In this document: positions 1-8,148 of the stretch, piece by piece
Layout: each line of letters starts with the position of its first letter
Numbering within the stretch: position 1 is the stretch's first letter
Assembly (NCBI GenBank): GCA_018725535.1
Contig: QLUS01000021.1
Span: forward strand, 1 to 19,327
Direction of reading: 5' to 3'
From: Bacillota bacterium
Lineage (GTDB): Bacteria > Bacillota > UBA994
Length of the DNA stretch: 19,327 nucleotides
Notes under the pieces: model-generated
The model's input: the letters and a program-made list of their open reading frames with translations, nothing else
Databases searched by the model: none
Told to the model about the DNA's origin: nothing
Position numbers and translations under genes: made by a program

Positions 1-482
1 CCGACGATTCCAAGCCGCTTGCCCTTAAGCTCAGTGCCGAGTGCACGAGCTTGCTCCCACCGCCCCTGCCTAACTAAGCAGTCAGCCTGCGAGATCCCGC
101 GCCGAAAAGAGATGATCAGGCCAAGGGCAAGTTCCGCGACCGATTGAGCGTTGGCTCCGGGCGTATTGGTAACATAAATGCCGCCCTCCGTGGCAGCTTT
201 TACGTCGACTTGGTCTACTCCCGCGCCGTGCAGCGCGATGATCTTAAGCTGCGAGCAGCGCCCAATCAGCTCATACGGAATGACGCCGGTGCGTACTAAG
301 AGGCCGTCAGCTCGGGCAATAGACTGCCAGCAGTGTTCCCGAGCACTAAGCGACATATCGCCAAAGGCCAAAGAGACCACTTCTAGCTCGGCAGTTGCCC
401 CCAGTTCACCCGCTACCGCGCTCATGTTTACCGGCATCTCTTGCGTGGCCGTGACCACGACACGCTTTTTCTCTCTGCTCAC
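1..482 (-). CDS. D-2-hydroxyacid dehydrogenase, N-terminal part (cut by window edge)
   Basis: This is the first 160 codons of an NAD-dependent D-isomer-specific 2-hydroxyacid dehydrogenase, the family of phosphoglycerate dehydrogenase (SerA) and glyoxylate/hydroxypyruvate reductases. Read on the minus strand from GTG at 482-480, the protein begins MSREKKRVVVTATQEM. It contains the substrate-domain stretch LKIIALHGAGVDQVD, then the conserved TNTPGANAQSVAELALGLI, and reaches GKRLGIVG, the beginning of the glycine-rich NAD-binding loop, just as the window ends. The catalytic Arg, Glu and His lie outside. A purine-rich SD (GAGGGGG) sits a few bases upstream of the GTG. The gene diverges from typA. 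The substrate cannot be told from this fragment, so no symbol is given; the family assignment is firm. Confidence 0.87.
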   Translation of the reverse strand, partial: MSREKKRVVVTATQEMPVNMSAVAGELGATAELEVVSLAFGDMSLSAREHCWQSIARADGLLVRTGVIPYELIGRCSQLKIIALHGAGVDQVDVKAATEGGIYVTNTPGANAQSVAELALGLIISFRRGISQADCLVRQGRWEQARALGTELKGKRLGIV

Positions 483-552
483 ACCAATCCCCCTCTGTTG
501 TGCCGTATAATAGAAGTTCAACATCGGCATTGCCGCTCCTGCAGCGTTTTCA

Positions 553-582
553 TTGACTCCAGCGAGCGTCTGCGTTTATACT
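553..582 (+). promoter_or_regulatory. Sigma-A type promoter for typA
   Basis: TTGACT at 553-558 and TATACT at 577-582 are separated by 18 bp. Each hexamer matches the sigma-A consensus at five of six positions. Transcription would start near 589, about 37 bases before the typA GTG and 19 bases before its SD. The site lies in the 143-bp gap between the divergent dehydrogenase and typA. No equally good promoter was seen for the minus-strand gene, although TATTAT at 507-512 could serve as its -10. Confidence 0.6.
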
Positions 583-625
583 GTGTCGTTAGCCCTCGAC
601 CACAAACAAAAGGAGCCTAAGAATT

Positions 626-2440
626 GTGAAGCGTAACATAGCCATAATTGCCCATGTAGACCACGGCAAGACCACCCTAGTTGACGCTATGCTAAAGCAG
701 AGCCATATTTTCCATGCTAAAGAGCATGTGCAGGAACGGGTGATGGACTCACTTGACCTTGAGCGCGAACGCGGGATTACCATTATGGCCAAAAACACCG
801 GCGTGTACTATGGCGACGTAAAGATCAACATTGTTGACATCCCCGGGCATGCTGATTTTGGCGGTGAAGTGGAGCGGTCGCTAAGCACCGTGGACGGCGT
901 ATTATTGCTGGTGGATGCAGCCGAAGGCCCACTGGCGCAGACGAAGTACGTGTTGCGGAAAGCTTTGGCGCAGAATCTCAAAGCCATAGTAGTTATCAAC
1001 AAAATCGACCGCCAAGACGCGCAAGCCTTAGTGGTACTGGATAAATGTCTTGACCTGTTTATTGAGCTTGGCGCAACGGATGAGCAGCTAGACTTCCCCG
1101 TGTTGTTTGCGTCTGCACGCGCCGGCATAGCGAAGTATCGCCTAGAGGATGAGGGCGAGGACCTCACTCCCCTGTTTGAGACAATCCTAAGTAAGATTCC
1201 CGCGCCATCGGGCGACAAAGAGTCTCCCCTGCAAATGCTGGTGACGACGCTAGACTGGGACGATTACCTCGGCAGAATAGCGATCGGCAGAATCACTAAC
1301 GGTAGCGTCAACACAGGTCAGACCGTGGCTGTAGTTACGCCAGACCGCGGCGTACTGTCCGCTAAGGTGTCCAAGCTCTACCAGTACGTGGGCCTTAAGC
1401 GTACTGAACACACGTCAGCGGAAGCGGGCGATATCGTGGCAGTGGCGGGAATTGCTGACATCAGCCTTGGCGAAACCCTAGCGGACATCGAGCATCCGCA
1501 GGCACTGCCATTCGTGCCAGTAGACGAACCAACCGTGACCATGGACTTTATGATTAATGACAGCCCCTTTGCCGGACGCGAAGGGCAATTCGTGACCTCA
1601 AGGCACCTCAGGGAGCGCCTGATGCGTGAGGGCTACACTAATGTAAGCATGCGCATTGAGAACGGGCCAACCCCGGACGTTTCCCATGTTTCCGGGCGCG
1701 GGGAGCTGCATTTGGCCATCCTTATCGAAACCATGCGGCGACAGGGCTATGAGTTTGCGGTATCGCGCCCTAAAGTTATCTTACGGCAGGGTGAACAAGG
1801 CCTAGAGGAGCCTATGGAGCTCCTAACGATTGATGTGCCCCAGCAGTATATGGGCACTGTGATGGAAAAACTCGGTGCGAGAAAAGGCATCATGACGAAC
1901 ATGGAGAATAACGCCACCGGCTCAGTACGCTTGGAGTTCGAGATCTCGGCACGTGCTTTGCTTGGCTTTCGCTCTGAGCTCCTCACCGAAACGCGTGGCT
2001 ATGGCGTTATGAACACGCTGTTTAACGGCTACGGCCCCTATCGCGGCGACCTGCCGGGGCGTCCGAGCGGCGTGCTCGTGGCCTGGGAAGAAGGCGAAGC
2101 GACCGCTTACGGGCTGCAAAACGCCGAGGAGCGCGGACATCTCTTTATTGGACCGCAATGCCACGTCTACGAGGGCATGATAATCGGCGAGTCAGCTCGT
2201 CCGAGTGACCTAGATGTGAACGTGTGTAAGCGCAAACACCTCACTAACATTCGTTCGAGTGGTGCAGATGATGCGATTCGGCTAGAACCGCCACGCGACA
2301 TGAGTTTAGATCAATCTCTCGAATACATCTCCGACGACGAGTTAGTCGAAGTAACCCCAAAGAGCGTGCGCCTGCGTAAGCGCACCCTAAATCGCCAAGA
2401 GCGCATGCGCCAACAGAAGAAGCAGCAAGAATTAAACTAA
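626..2440 (+). CDS. typA: Ribosome-associated GTPase TypA/BipA
   Basis: This 604-aa translational GTPase is full length for the TypA/BipA family, whose members bind the 70S ribosome and aid 50S assembly and stress adaptation. The G domain is clear: P-loop AHVDHGKT at residues 9-16, switch I region RERGITI, G3 DIPGHADF starting at about 71, and NKID at 125-128. It is followed by the beta-barrel domain II, EF-G-like domains (SGRGELHL, then the domain around ARALLGFRSELLTETRG), and the TypA-specific C-terminal domain (GPQCHVYEGMIIGE, then NVCKRKHLTNIRSSG). The GTG start has AAAGGAG at 608-614 in front, with an 11-base spacing. An unusual point is Ile72 in the G3 motif, where TypA proteins usually have DTPG. 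The gene stands alone behind its own promoter. Confidence 0.97.
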   Translation: MKRNIAIIAHVDHGKTTLVDAMLKQSHIFHAKEHVQERVMDSLDLERERGITIMAKNTGVYYGDVKINIVDIPGHADFGGEVERSLSTVDGVLLLVDAAEGPLAQTKYVLRKALAQNLKAIVVINKIDRQDAQALVVLDKCLDLFIELGATDEQLDFPVLFASARAGIAKYRLEDEGEDLTPLFETILSKIPAPSGDKESPLQMLVTTLDWDDYLGRIAIGRITNGSVNTGQTVAVVTPDRGVLSAKVSKLYQYVGLKRTEHTSAEAGDIVAVAGIADISLGETLADIEHPQALPFVPVDEPTVTMDFMINDSPFAGREGQFVTSRHLRERLMREGYTNVSMRIENGPTPDVSHVSGRGELHLAILIETMRRQGYEFAVSRPKVILRQGEQGLEEPMELLTIDVPQQYMGTVMEKLGARKGIMTNMENNATGSVRLEFEISARALLGFRSELLTETRGYGVMNTLFNGYGPYRGDLPGRPSGVLVAWEEGEATAYGLQNAEERGHLFIGPQCHVYEGMIIGESARPSDLDVNVCKRKHLTNIRSSGADDAIRLEPPRDMSLDQSLEYISDDELVEVTPKSVRLRKRTLNRQERMRQQKKQQELN

Positions 2441-2483
2441 ACTTATTGACGCGGATGCGCTGGCATGGTAGGCTCGTGTCGAG

Positions 2484-2500
2484 ATACCTTATAGGGGTAT
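2484..2500. promoter_or_regulatory. CsoR-like copper operator upstream of copA
   Basis: ATACCTTATAGGGGTAT contains ATACC and GGTAT as inverted half-sites separated by 7 bases, with a G-tract in the right half. It resembles the operators bound by the Cu(I) repressor CsoR in front of copZA/copA in Firmicutes (family knowledge). It lies 26 bases before the copA ATG, where it could block RNA polymerase or overlap the promoter. I could not assign convincing -35 and -10 boxes around it. No csoR gene is in the window, so the regulator would act in trans. Confidence 0.6.
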
Positions 2501-2526
2501 ATCAAACAAACACCGGAGGGCTTCTT

Positions 2527-4992
2527 ATGCAAGAGACACTTAAACGCGTCACCCTAAGTATTGGGGGCATGACCTGCGCAGCCTGCTCGAGCCGGGTAGA
2601 GCGCGCGTTAACCAAACGGCCGGGCGTAAGGGAGGCTAGCGTCAACCTAGCCACCGAAACAGCCGTTGTCCTTTTCGACTCTGATCTAACCACTGCGCAA
2701 GCCCTAATCCAAGCTATAACCCAAACCGGGTACGAGGGTAAAATCAAGAGCGACTCAATCACCCTAACTGTCCAAGGGATGACCTGCGCAGCTTGTGCCA
2801 GTCGTGTGGAAAAGGGACTAGTACAAACAGAGGGGGTATTGCGAGCTGCTGTAAATCTAGCCACTGAGAAAGCTGGGGTGGATTTTGACCCTAGCTCGAC
2901 TACTACTGCTAAGCTCATCGCTAAAGTGCGGGCGCTTGGATATGAGGCTAAGGTTCAATCCGCTGCTCCCGTAGATGACGACAAAGCGCTGCAGCACAGC
3001 CGCGCGGCCGCCCGCCGCATGTGGATAGCTTGGGCGCTCTCCATCCCCATCGCGCTGTGGATGCTACCCGCCATGTTTGCCGGACCGCATAATATGGACG
3101 CAATGTGGCTAGGTAAGATCGGCTACAACATCGGCATGCTGGTGCTGTCCGCGCCTGTAATATTTGGGGTGGGGCTACCCACTCTTGTATCGGGCTGGAA
3201 AGCCGCAAAGCACCTCGCCCCCAACATGGATTCCCTCATCGCCATGGGTACGCTAACCGCGTGGGGCACAGGTGTCGCCACTTTCTTTACGCATATCGAA
3301 AACTATGCCGGAGTCGCCGCCATGCTCATGGCCTTTCACCTCACCGGGCGTTTTATAGAGGCCAAGGCTAAAGGCAGGGCCTCGCAAGCTATTCGCCGCC
3401 TGCTGCAACTAGAAGCCAAGACCGCCACTTTGCTTATCGAGGGACAGGAACGGGAGGTGGCGCTGTCGGAAGTACGGGTCGGCGACATCTATGTCGTCCG
3501 CCCCGGGCAAAAAGTGCCGACCGACGGCCAAGTAATCTGGGGCGAGAGCAGTGTAGACGAGTCCATGGCTACGGGCGAGTCGTTGCCGGTACGCAAGAGT
3601 CTCGACGATGAACTAATTGGTGCCACCGTAAACCAAGAAGGGCTGCTGCATGGCAAGGCCACGCGAGTAGGCAAAGACACATTCCTGGCGCAAGTCATTA
3701 AACTCGTGGAGGAAGCGCAAAGCACAAAGGTCCCGATTCAAGAATTCGCCGACAAAGTGACTGCCGTATTTGTGCCCATCGTGATTGGCATCGCGGCAGT
3801 GACCTTGGCAGCTTGGCTGCTCTTCCCGCATCAGTTAGCGGGGGTGCTGGAGTTAGCCGCGCACTTTGTGCCGTGGGTTAACCCGAACCTCAACCCAATC
3901 ACGCTGGCCGTGGTGGCGACGGTAGCCGTGTTGGTCATCGCTTGCCCTTGCGCGCTTGGTCTCGCGACACCTACCGCCTTGATGGTGGGCAGCGGCATGG
4001 GCGCTGAGAACGGCATCTTAATTAAGCGCGGCGAAGCAATACAAACTCTGCAGGAAGTTAGAACCATAGTCTTCGATAAGACGGGCACTATCACCAAGGG
4101 CAAGCCCGAAGTCACAGATATCATTGCGGTGAACTGCACGGAGCTCGAACTCTTGCAGGCCGCAGCTAATGCCGAGTCAGGTTCCGAGCATCCGTTAGGG
4201 CGCGCCATCGCCAAGCATGGTCAAGCGCAAGGTGTCGAGACCTTTCCCCTTCAGCAGTTCGCATCCTTTACCGGCCGCGGCGTAGTCGCTGAGTTTAACG
4301 GCAGCAAAGTCGCTGTCGGCAGCCGCAAACTTATGGCCGAGACAGGGGTTTCGCTTGACAGAATAGAACAAGCCGCCGCCTTACTGGAAGACGACGGCAA
4401 GACGGCTATGTTTGTGAGTATCAATGGCCAGGCCGCGGGTGTGATTGCGGTAGCGGACACGCTTAAGGACGACTCCATTGCTGCCGTAGCGACCCTAAAG
4501 AAAATGGGCCTCACCCCGGTTATGATCACCGGCGACAACAAACGCACCGCCGCCGCGATCGGTCGCGCCGTAGGCATTGCCCATATTCTAGCAGAAGTTT
4601 TACCCGAGGGTAAAGTTGAAGAAATCAAGCGCCTGCAGAGCCAAGGCCTTAAGGTAGCCATGGTAGGCGACGGTATTAACGACGCGCCGGCGCTGACGCA
4701 GGCGGACGTGGGCATTGCCATTGGCACCGGCACAGATATCGCCATCGAGGCCTCTGACGTCACCCTCGTACGCGGGAACCTAGGCGCGGCGGTCAGTGCC
4801 ATTAAGTTGTCGCGCGCGACTTTCCGTAGGATTCGCCAAAACCTGTTCTGGGCATTCTTCTACAACGTAGTCGCTATTCCGTTAGCCATTTTAGGGCTCA
4901 TGCACCCGATAATCGCCGAGATTGCCATGGCCGTAAGCTCGATTAGCGTAGTTACAAACGCTAATTTGCTGCGGAGAGTGGACATTCGCTAA
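2527..4992 (+). CDS. copA: Copper-exporting P1B-type ATPase CopA
   Basis: This 821-aa protein pumps Cu(I) out of the cytoplasm using ATP. Two N-terminal heavy-metal-associated domains each carry GMTCAAC, giving CxxC at residues 17-20 and 87-90. Eight membrane segments follow, as usual for P1B-1 pumps. The actuator loop has TGES, the metal-path motif is CPC at 473-475, the phosphorylated Asp is D517 in DKTGTITKG, the nucleotide domain has SEHPLGRAI, and the hinge has GDGINDAPAL from about 714. The last helices carry FYN and MAVSS, the marks of Cu(I) rather than Zn or Cd transport. The ATG at 2527 is chosen because GGAGGG (2515-2520) precedes it by six bases. The frame stays open back to a TTG at 2446, but that would read through the CsoR-like operator. 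No copZ chaperone or csoR is adjacent. Confidence 0.97.
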   Translation: MQETLKRVTLSIGGMTCAACSSRVERALTKRPGVREASVNLATETAVVLFDSDLTTAQALIQAITQTGYEGKIKSDSITLTVQGMTCAACASRVEKGLVQTEGVLRAAVNLATEKAGVDFDPSSTTTAKLIAKVRALGYEAKVQSAAPVDDDKALQHSRAAARRMWIAWALSIPIALWMLPAMFAGPHNMDAMWLGKIGYNIGMLVLSAPVIFGVGLPTLVSGWKAAKHLAPNMDSLIAMGTLTAWGTGVATFFTHIENYAGVAAMLMAFHLTGRFIEAKAKGRASQAIRRLLQLEAKTATLLIEGQEREVALSEVRVGDIYVVRPGQKVPTDGQVIWGESSVDESMATGESLPVRKSLDDELIGATVNQEGLLHGKATRVGKDTFLAQVIKLVEEAQSTKVPIQEFADKVTAVFVPIVIGIAAVTLAAWLLFPHQLAGVLELAAHFVPWVNPNLNPITLAVVATVAVLVIACPCALGLATPTALMVGSGMGAENGILIKRGEAIQTLQEVRTIVFDKTGTITKGKPEVTDIIAVNCTELELLQAAANAESGSEHPLGRAIAKHGQAQGVETFPLQQFASFTGRGVVAEFNGSKVAVGSRKLMAETGVSLDRIEQAAALLEDDGKTAMFVSINGQAAGVIAVADTLKDDSIAAVATLKKMGLTPVMITGDNKRTAAAIGRAVGIAHILAEVLPEGKVEEIKRLQSQGLKVAMVGDGINDAPALTQADVGIAIGTGTDIAIEASDVTLVRGNLGAAVSAIKLSRATFRRIRQNLFWAFFYNVVAIPLAILGLMHPIIAEIAMAVSSISVVTNANLLRRVDIR

Positions 4993-5014
4993 GAAGCAGG
5001 AGAGAAGCAAGAGG
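4993..5014. repeat. Two imperfect 11-bp direct repeats after copA
   Basis: GAAGCAGGAGA (4993-5003) is followed directly by GAAGCAAGAGG (5004-5014), matching at 9 of 11 positions. The block starts immediately after the copA stop codon and runs into GAGGGACGGA (5011-5020), a 10-mer that occurs twice more in the glyS leader (17814-17823 and 17834-17843). It is probably repeat-derived intergenic DNA; no coding role is seen. Confidence 0.5.
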
Positions 5015-5043
5015 GACGGAGTGGTTTGCTCGACGAATCACGC

Positions 5044-5063
5044 GGGCACGGCATGCCGTGCCC
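5044..5063. repeat. Perfect 20-bp palindrome, REP-like
   Basis: GGGCACGGCATGCCGTGCCC is a perfect inverted repeat with no spacer, between the convergent copA and radical SAM genes. The next bases are CCTACAAAAG on the + strand, so it lacks the T-run of an intrinsic terminator, although a hairpin here could still protect or end either transcript. Its form is that of a dispersed intergenic palindrome (inference); the copy number in the genome cannot be judged from one window. Confidence 0.7.
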
Positions 5064-5101
5064 CTACAAAAGACAGCTAGCGGAAAGAGCTTCCCTGCAG
5101 T

Positions 5102-5122
5102 TCACGATTCACGATTCATGAT
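5102..5122. repeat. Heptanucleotide tandem repeat TCACGAT x3
   Basis: Three head-to-tail 7-bp units are present: TCACGAT, TCACGAT and TCATGAT. A different heptad array begins eight bases further on. The tract sits in the non-coding gap between convergent genes, so changes in unit number would not alter a protein. Confidence 0.75.
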
Positions 5123-5129
5123 TACCCCC

Positions 5130-5164
5130 GGCTGGCGGCTCGCGGCTGGCCCCTAGCGGCTAAC
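5130..5164. repeat. Heptanucleotide tandem repeat GGCTNGC, five units
   Basis: The units are GGCTGGC, GGCTCGC, GGCTGGC, CCCTAGC and GGCTAAC. The fifth unit overlaps the stop codon (5160-5162) and part of the last sense codon of the minus-strand radical SAM gene. The array therefore marks the exact 3' boundary of that gene. Confidence 0.65.
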
Positions 5165-6824
5165 TCAACACGCACACGCGCGCTGCGCGCGGCAAGCTGT
5201 GGTCAAACAGCACTTCGCAGTCGTCAGGGAGACGAAGCTCGGCTAGAGCCTCGCGCGAAAACTTGCCCCACCGCAACTGACGCAGCACGCTCCCAGGCTT
5301 TTCGCCCCGGCGGTGCGGCAAGGCGGCAACCAGGCGCTCTGGGTCGCCGTAGACAATGTCGCGCGTAGCTTGGTCCTCAGGCTGCTGCTCGACGAGCAAG
5401 GCTTCGGGGACGCGCTTGTGGGGCTCATGCAGGAGATAGTCAAACCGACACAACTCCCTGAGCACCTGAGGCAACGGCACATGGGTCTGCAGAGCGAGAT
5501 ACACGCACTCTTGCACCGGCTTGCTGTCCGCAGCATCCAGTTGCTCTAGCATCTCTGCGCCTGTGAGCACGCCTTGGCCAAGGACATAGCGCAGGGCGTT
5601 TTCGGCTTGCCGCAAGTTGTAGTAGCGTTCCAGTACTCGGGACAGGCGCTTGAGATAAAAGAAGTCGTGCGGCGACATATGCGGCGTGCGGAGCACCTCA
5701 TAGGGCGCAAACGGCAAGTAAACTAGACTCAGTTCCTTCGCCCTTTGCCTAAGCAATGTCCCCGGCAAGAGTTTTAAGAAACCTAGGTGCAAGCGGTGGG
5801 GTAAAGCTAGGAGCGCGGCGTTAACGGCAGTAAGAAAAGTCGCTAGGCTCTCCTCGGGTAGCCCAGCGATTAAGTCAAGCTGCACCTCCACTGTGCTAAG
5901 TTGCACTAGACGCTTGACCTTCTCAAGCGTTTGTGTAGCATCCATATGGCGGCTAACCGCGCGGAGGCTCATCGGTGAGGCTGACTGCAGCCCGACCTCA
6001 AATTGAAACCGCTGCGCGCGGGGGTCTGCCAAAAGACGGAAGTCATCTTCGGTTAACAGATGTGCGCAGATCTCAAAATGAAACCTCGTTTCCTCTTTAG
6101 CCCCCAGCAAGAACCCCCAAAGCTCCCGTGCCCGCTTAGGCTCTGCATTAAAGGTGCGGTCTACGAATTTAATCAAGGGGACCTTCCCCGCCATTTGCGA
6201 CAAGCGTGTCTTGGCTGTTTCCACTGACATGTACCGCACACCAGCTTCGCGCGAAGACAGGCAATAGGCGCAATTATACGGGCAACCACGGCTAGTCTCA
6301 AAGTAGTATATCTTGTTCTGCAGCCATGTTTCACTGACATAAGGGAAAGGAAGGTCGTCGAGGGCCTGTACAGGCATGCTCTCAGCCGTAGGCTCAGGGC
6401 CGCCCCGCCATGTAATCCCCGCTCCCTGCGGCTTTTCGCCTTGTTCGAGCGCGCCAATTAGGCGAAGGATCAGCCCCTCGCCTTCACCGCACGCAACGTA
6501 GTCAACGTCCGTGCGCAGAAGGATCTCCTCCCATCCCCCGCTCACTTCCGACCCGCCCCAAACTATAATCACGCCGGGGTCCATCAGACGTATCCGCGTA
6601 CAGATATCCTCCATTAAACGGCGATTCCAGATGTACACAGAGCACAACAGGAGCTTCGGACGTAGTTCGGCGACTCTGTGGGAGATGACCTCCGCTCCCT
6701 CATTGATGTTTGACTCGACTACCTCGAGCTTAATACCTGCCTCTCTGCACACGGCATCCAAGCACCTCGCGCTTAGGCTAGTATGGACGAAGCTGGCGTT
6801 TAGTGCCAACAGGACTACCTGCAT
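5160..6824 (-). CDS. B12-binding radical SAM protein, DUF4080 type
   Basis: This 554-aa protein has an N-terminal cobalamin-binding Rossmann-like domain (about residues 1-130: VVLLALNASFVHTSLSARCL, then VWGGSEVS and YVACGEGEG). A radical SAM core follows, with the 4Fe-4S ligands C181, C185 and C188 in TSRGCPYNCAYC. The long C-terminal region resembles DUF4080. Such enzymes cleave SAM to a 5'-deoxyadenosyl radical; the substrate of this subgroup is not known to me. The canonical histidine-containing B12 loop is not obvious, so cobalamin binding is assumed from the family. ATG 6824 is chosen because it lies four bases after the aminotransferase stop and starts the conserved MQVVLLALNA. A longer in-frame start at 6896 would overlap the upstream gene by 68 bases. 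The SD is weak (GGAG 13 bases upstream), which suggests translational coupling. Confidence 0.85.
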   Translation of the reverse strand: MQVVLLALNASFVHTSLSARCLDAVCREAGIKLEVVESNINEGAEVISHRVAELRPKLLLCSVYIWNRRLMEDICTRIRLMDPGVIIVWGGSEVSGGWEEILLRTDVDYVACGEGEGLILRLIGALEQGEKPQGAGITWRGGPEPTAESMPVQALDDLPFPYVSETWLQNKIYYFETSRGCPYNCAYCLSSREAGVRYMSVETAKTRLSQMAGKVPLIKFVDRTFNAEPKRARELWGFLLGAKEETRFHFEICAHLLTEDDFRLLADPRAQRFQFEVGLQSASPMSLRAVSRHMDATQTLEKVKRLVQLSTVEVQLDLIAGLPEESLATFLTAVNAALLALPHRLHLGFLKLLPGTLLRQRAKELSLVYLPFAPYEVLRTPHMSPHDFFYLKRLSRVLERYYNLRQAENALRYVLGQGVLTGAEMLEQLDAADSKPVQECVYLALQTHVPLPQVLRELCRFDYLLHEPHKRVPEALLVEQQPEDQATRDIVYGDPERLVAALPHRRGEKPGSVLRQLRWGKFSREALAELRLPDDCEVLFDHSLPRAARVCVLS

Positions 6825-6828
6825 GCCA

Positions 6829-8004
6829 TTACTTATACTCCGCGAGGGCTTTAGCCAAGCGTGAGAAGCCAAGGCGAATGTTCTCTTCGGTGGCATTGCT
6901 GAAATTTAGTCTTAGCGTGTTCTTGCCGCCGCCCAGAACGAAGAAGCTTTCTCCGGGGATAAACGCCACTTTCTCGCGCACCGCAATCTCCAGCAGCTTA
7001 CCCGCGTCGATATGCGGCGGGAGTTCTCCCCAGATGAAAAGGCCACCTTCCGGCACGGTCCACTTGATCCCCTCCGGCAGGAGCGCCAGACACTCCTGCA
7101 TGACCTTGAGTTTCCTGCTGTAGCCGCGAGCCACGTGTGCGATATGTGGCTCCAGCAGTCCTCGCCGGCAAAACTCATAGACCATGACCTGTGACAGGTT
7201 GCACGTGTGTATGTCCGTACCCTGTTTGCCAATCACCATCTTGCGCAGCAAGGGTGCTGGAGCAATGGCAAACCCAACGCGCAGGCCCGGCGAGATGATT
7301 TTTGAGAAACTGCCGAAGTATGCGATTTGGTGGCTTTCGTCAAAGGATTTAATCGCAGGCAAGAGCTCCCCGGTGAAGTTCAGGCGACCGTAAGGGTCGT
7401 CTTCTATAAGAATGACCTCGTGCCGGCCGAGCATTTCTCCTATGATCTTGCGCCGCGCCACACTTAAGGTAATGCCGGTTGGGTTCTGGAAGGTAGGCAC
7501 TAGATAGGCAAGCTTAGGCTTCTCTTTGGCGATAACAGACTCAAGTTCGTCCACTAGGACTCCCGCATGGTCGTTATGAACCACGGCGAAACTGGTCTCG
7601 TATGTACGCAAAATCTGAATCGCTGCTAGGTACGTGGGGCTCTCCACCACAACTTTCTCCCCAGGGTCAAGCATGGCTTTAGCGATCAGATCAATCCCCT
7701 GCTGTGAACCCGATGTAATCATGACGTCCTCTGCTTTGGCACTGACACCTACGCCTTTAACCCAGTCCGCCACAAACTCTCTCAGGGGGCCATACCCTTC
7801 TGTCGTGCCGTATTGCAGTATGGACCTGTCGTTCTGCAACACCTCACGCGCAATTTCCGCCAATTCCTCCGCCGGAAACGAGTCAGGGGCCGGTAGTCCC
7901 CCCGCGAAGGAAATAATATCCGGTTGCTGGGTTAGCTTGAGAATCTCGCGGATGACATTTCCCTGCATATTCCGTAGTCTCCTCGCGAATCTTTGCTCGT
8001 TCAT
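6829..8004 (-). CDS. PLP-dependent aminotransferase, LysN/2-aminoadipate type
   Basis: This 391-aa protein is a fold-type I, class I/II aminotransferase, normal in length for the group that includes 2-aminoadipate and aromatic aminotransferases (LysN/AraT) and the catalytic half of MocR regulators. It begins with the group's typical pattern ISFAGGLPAPDSFP, then LQYGTTEGYGPLRE. It has SGSQQGIDLIAKAMLDPGE for phosphate binding, FQNPTGITL, the DDPYGRL loop, and the Schiff-base lysine K235 in GSFSKIISPGLRVG. The C-terminal arginine for the substrate carboxylate is in TLRLNFSN. There is no N-terminal HTH, so it is an enzyme and not a MocR regulator. The ATG at 8004 follows GAGGAGG with a six-base spacing. 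It is the first gene of a two-gene unit with the radical SAM protein. The amino-donor specificity cannot be read from sequence. Confidence 0.92.
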   Translation of the reverse strand: MNEQRFARRLRNMQGNVIREILKLTQQPDIISFAGGLPAPDSFPAEELAEIAREVLQNDRSILQYGTTEGYGPLREFVADWVKGVGVSAKAEDVMITSGSQQGIDLIAKAMLDPGEKVVVESPTYLAAIQILRTYETSFAVVHNDHAGVLVDELESVIAKEKPKLAYLVPTFQNPTGITLSVARRKIIGEMLGRHEVILIEDDPYGRLNFTGELLPAIKSFDESHQIAYFGSFSKIISPGLRVGFAIAPAPLLRKMVIGKQGTDIHTCNLSQVMVYEFCRRGLLEPHIAHVARGYSRKLKVMQECLALLPEGIKWTVPEGGLFIWGELPPHIDAGKLLEIAVREKVAFIPGESFFVLGGGKNTLRLNFSNATEENIRLGFSRLAKALAEYK

Positions 8005-8148
8005 TTGTTTCCTCCTCGCGCCCTGTCTTCTTTAGTGCAGTTTCGCTATCGACGCGGCCATCTCCTACACGTCGAAGAAGTCTTTTAATTCGCGTAGGCA
8101 TGCGGACACGAATCTGACATATGTATCTTCCCGAGAGGAGAGATGCAT

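Noticed and set aside
178..510. 110-aa open frame on the plus strand at the left edge
   Set aside because: It lies opposite the dehydrogenase, whose minus-strand protein shows clear family motifs; the plus frame has none.
2446..2526. 27-residue N-terminal extension of CopA from TTG 2446
   Set aside because: It would translate the CsoR-like operator and has no SD. ATG 2527 has GGAGGG at the right distance and starts the normal heavy-metal domain.
4251..4802. 183-aa open frame on the minus strand opposite copA
   Set aside because: Copies of GC-rich antisense frames are expected opposite a conserved gene. The Ser/Ala/Pro-rich sequence has no domain logic, and the plus strand is plainly CopA.
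5044..5063. Rho-independent terminator for copA
   Set aside because: The hairpin is strong, but no T-run follows on either strand, so I list it as a palindrome only.
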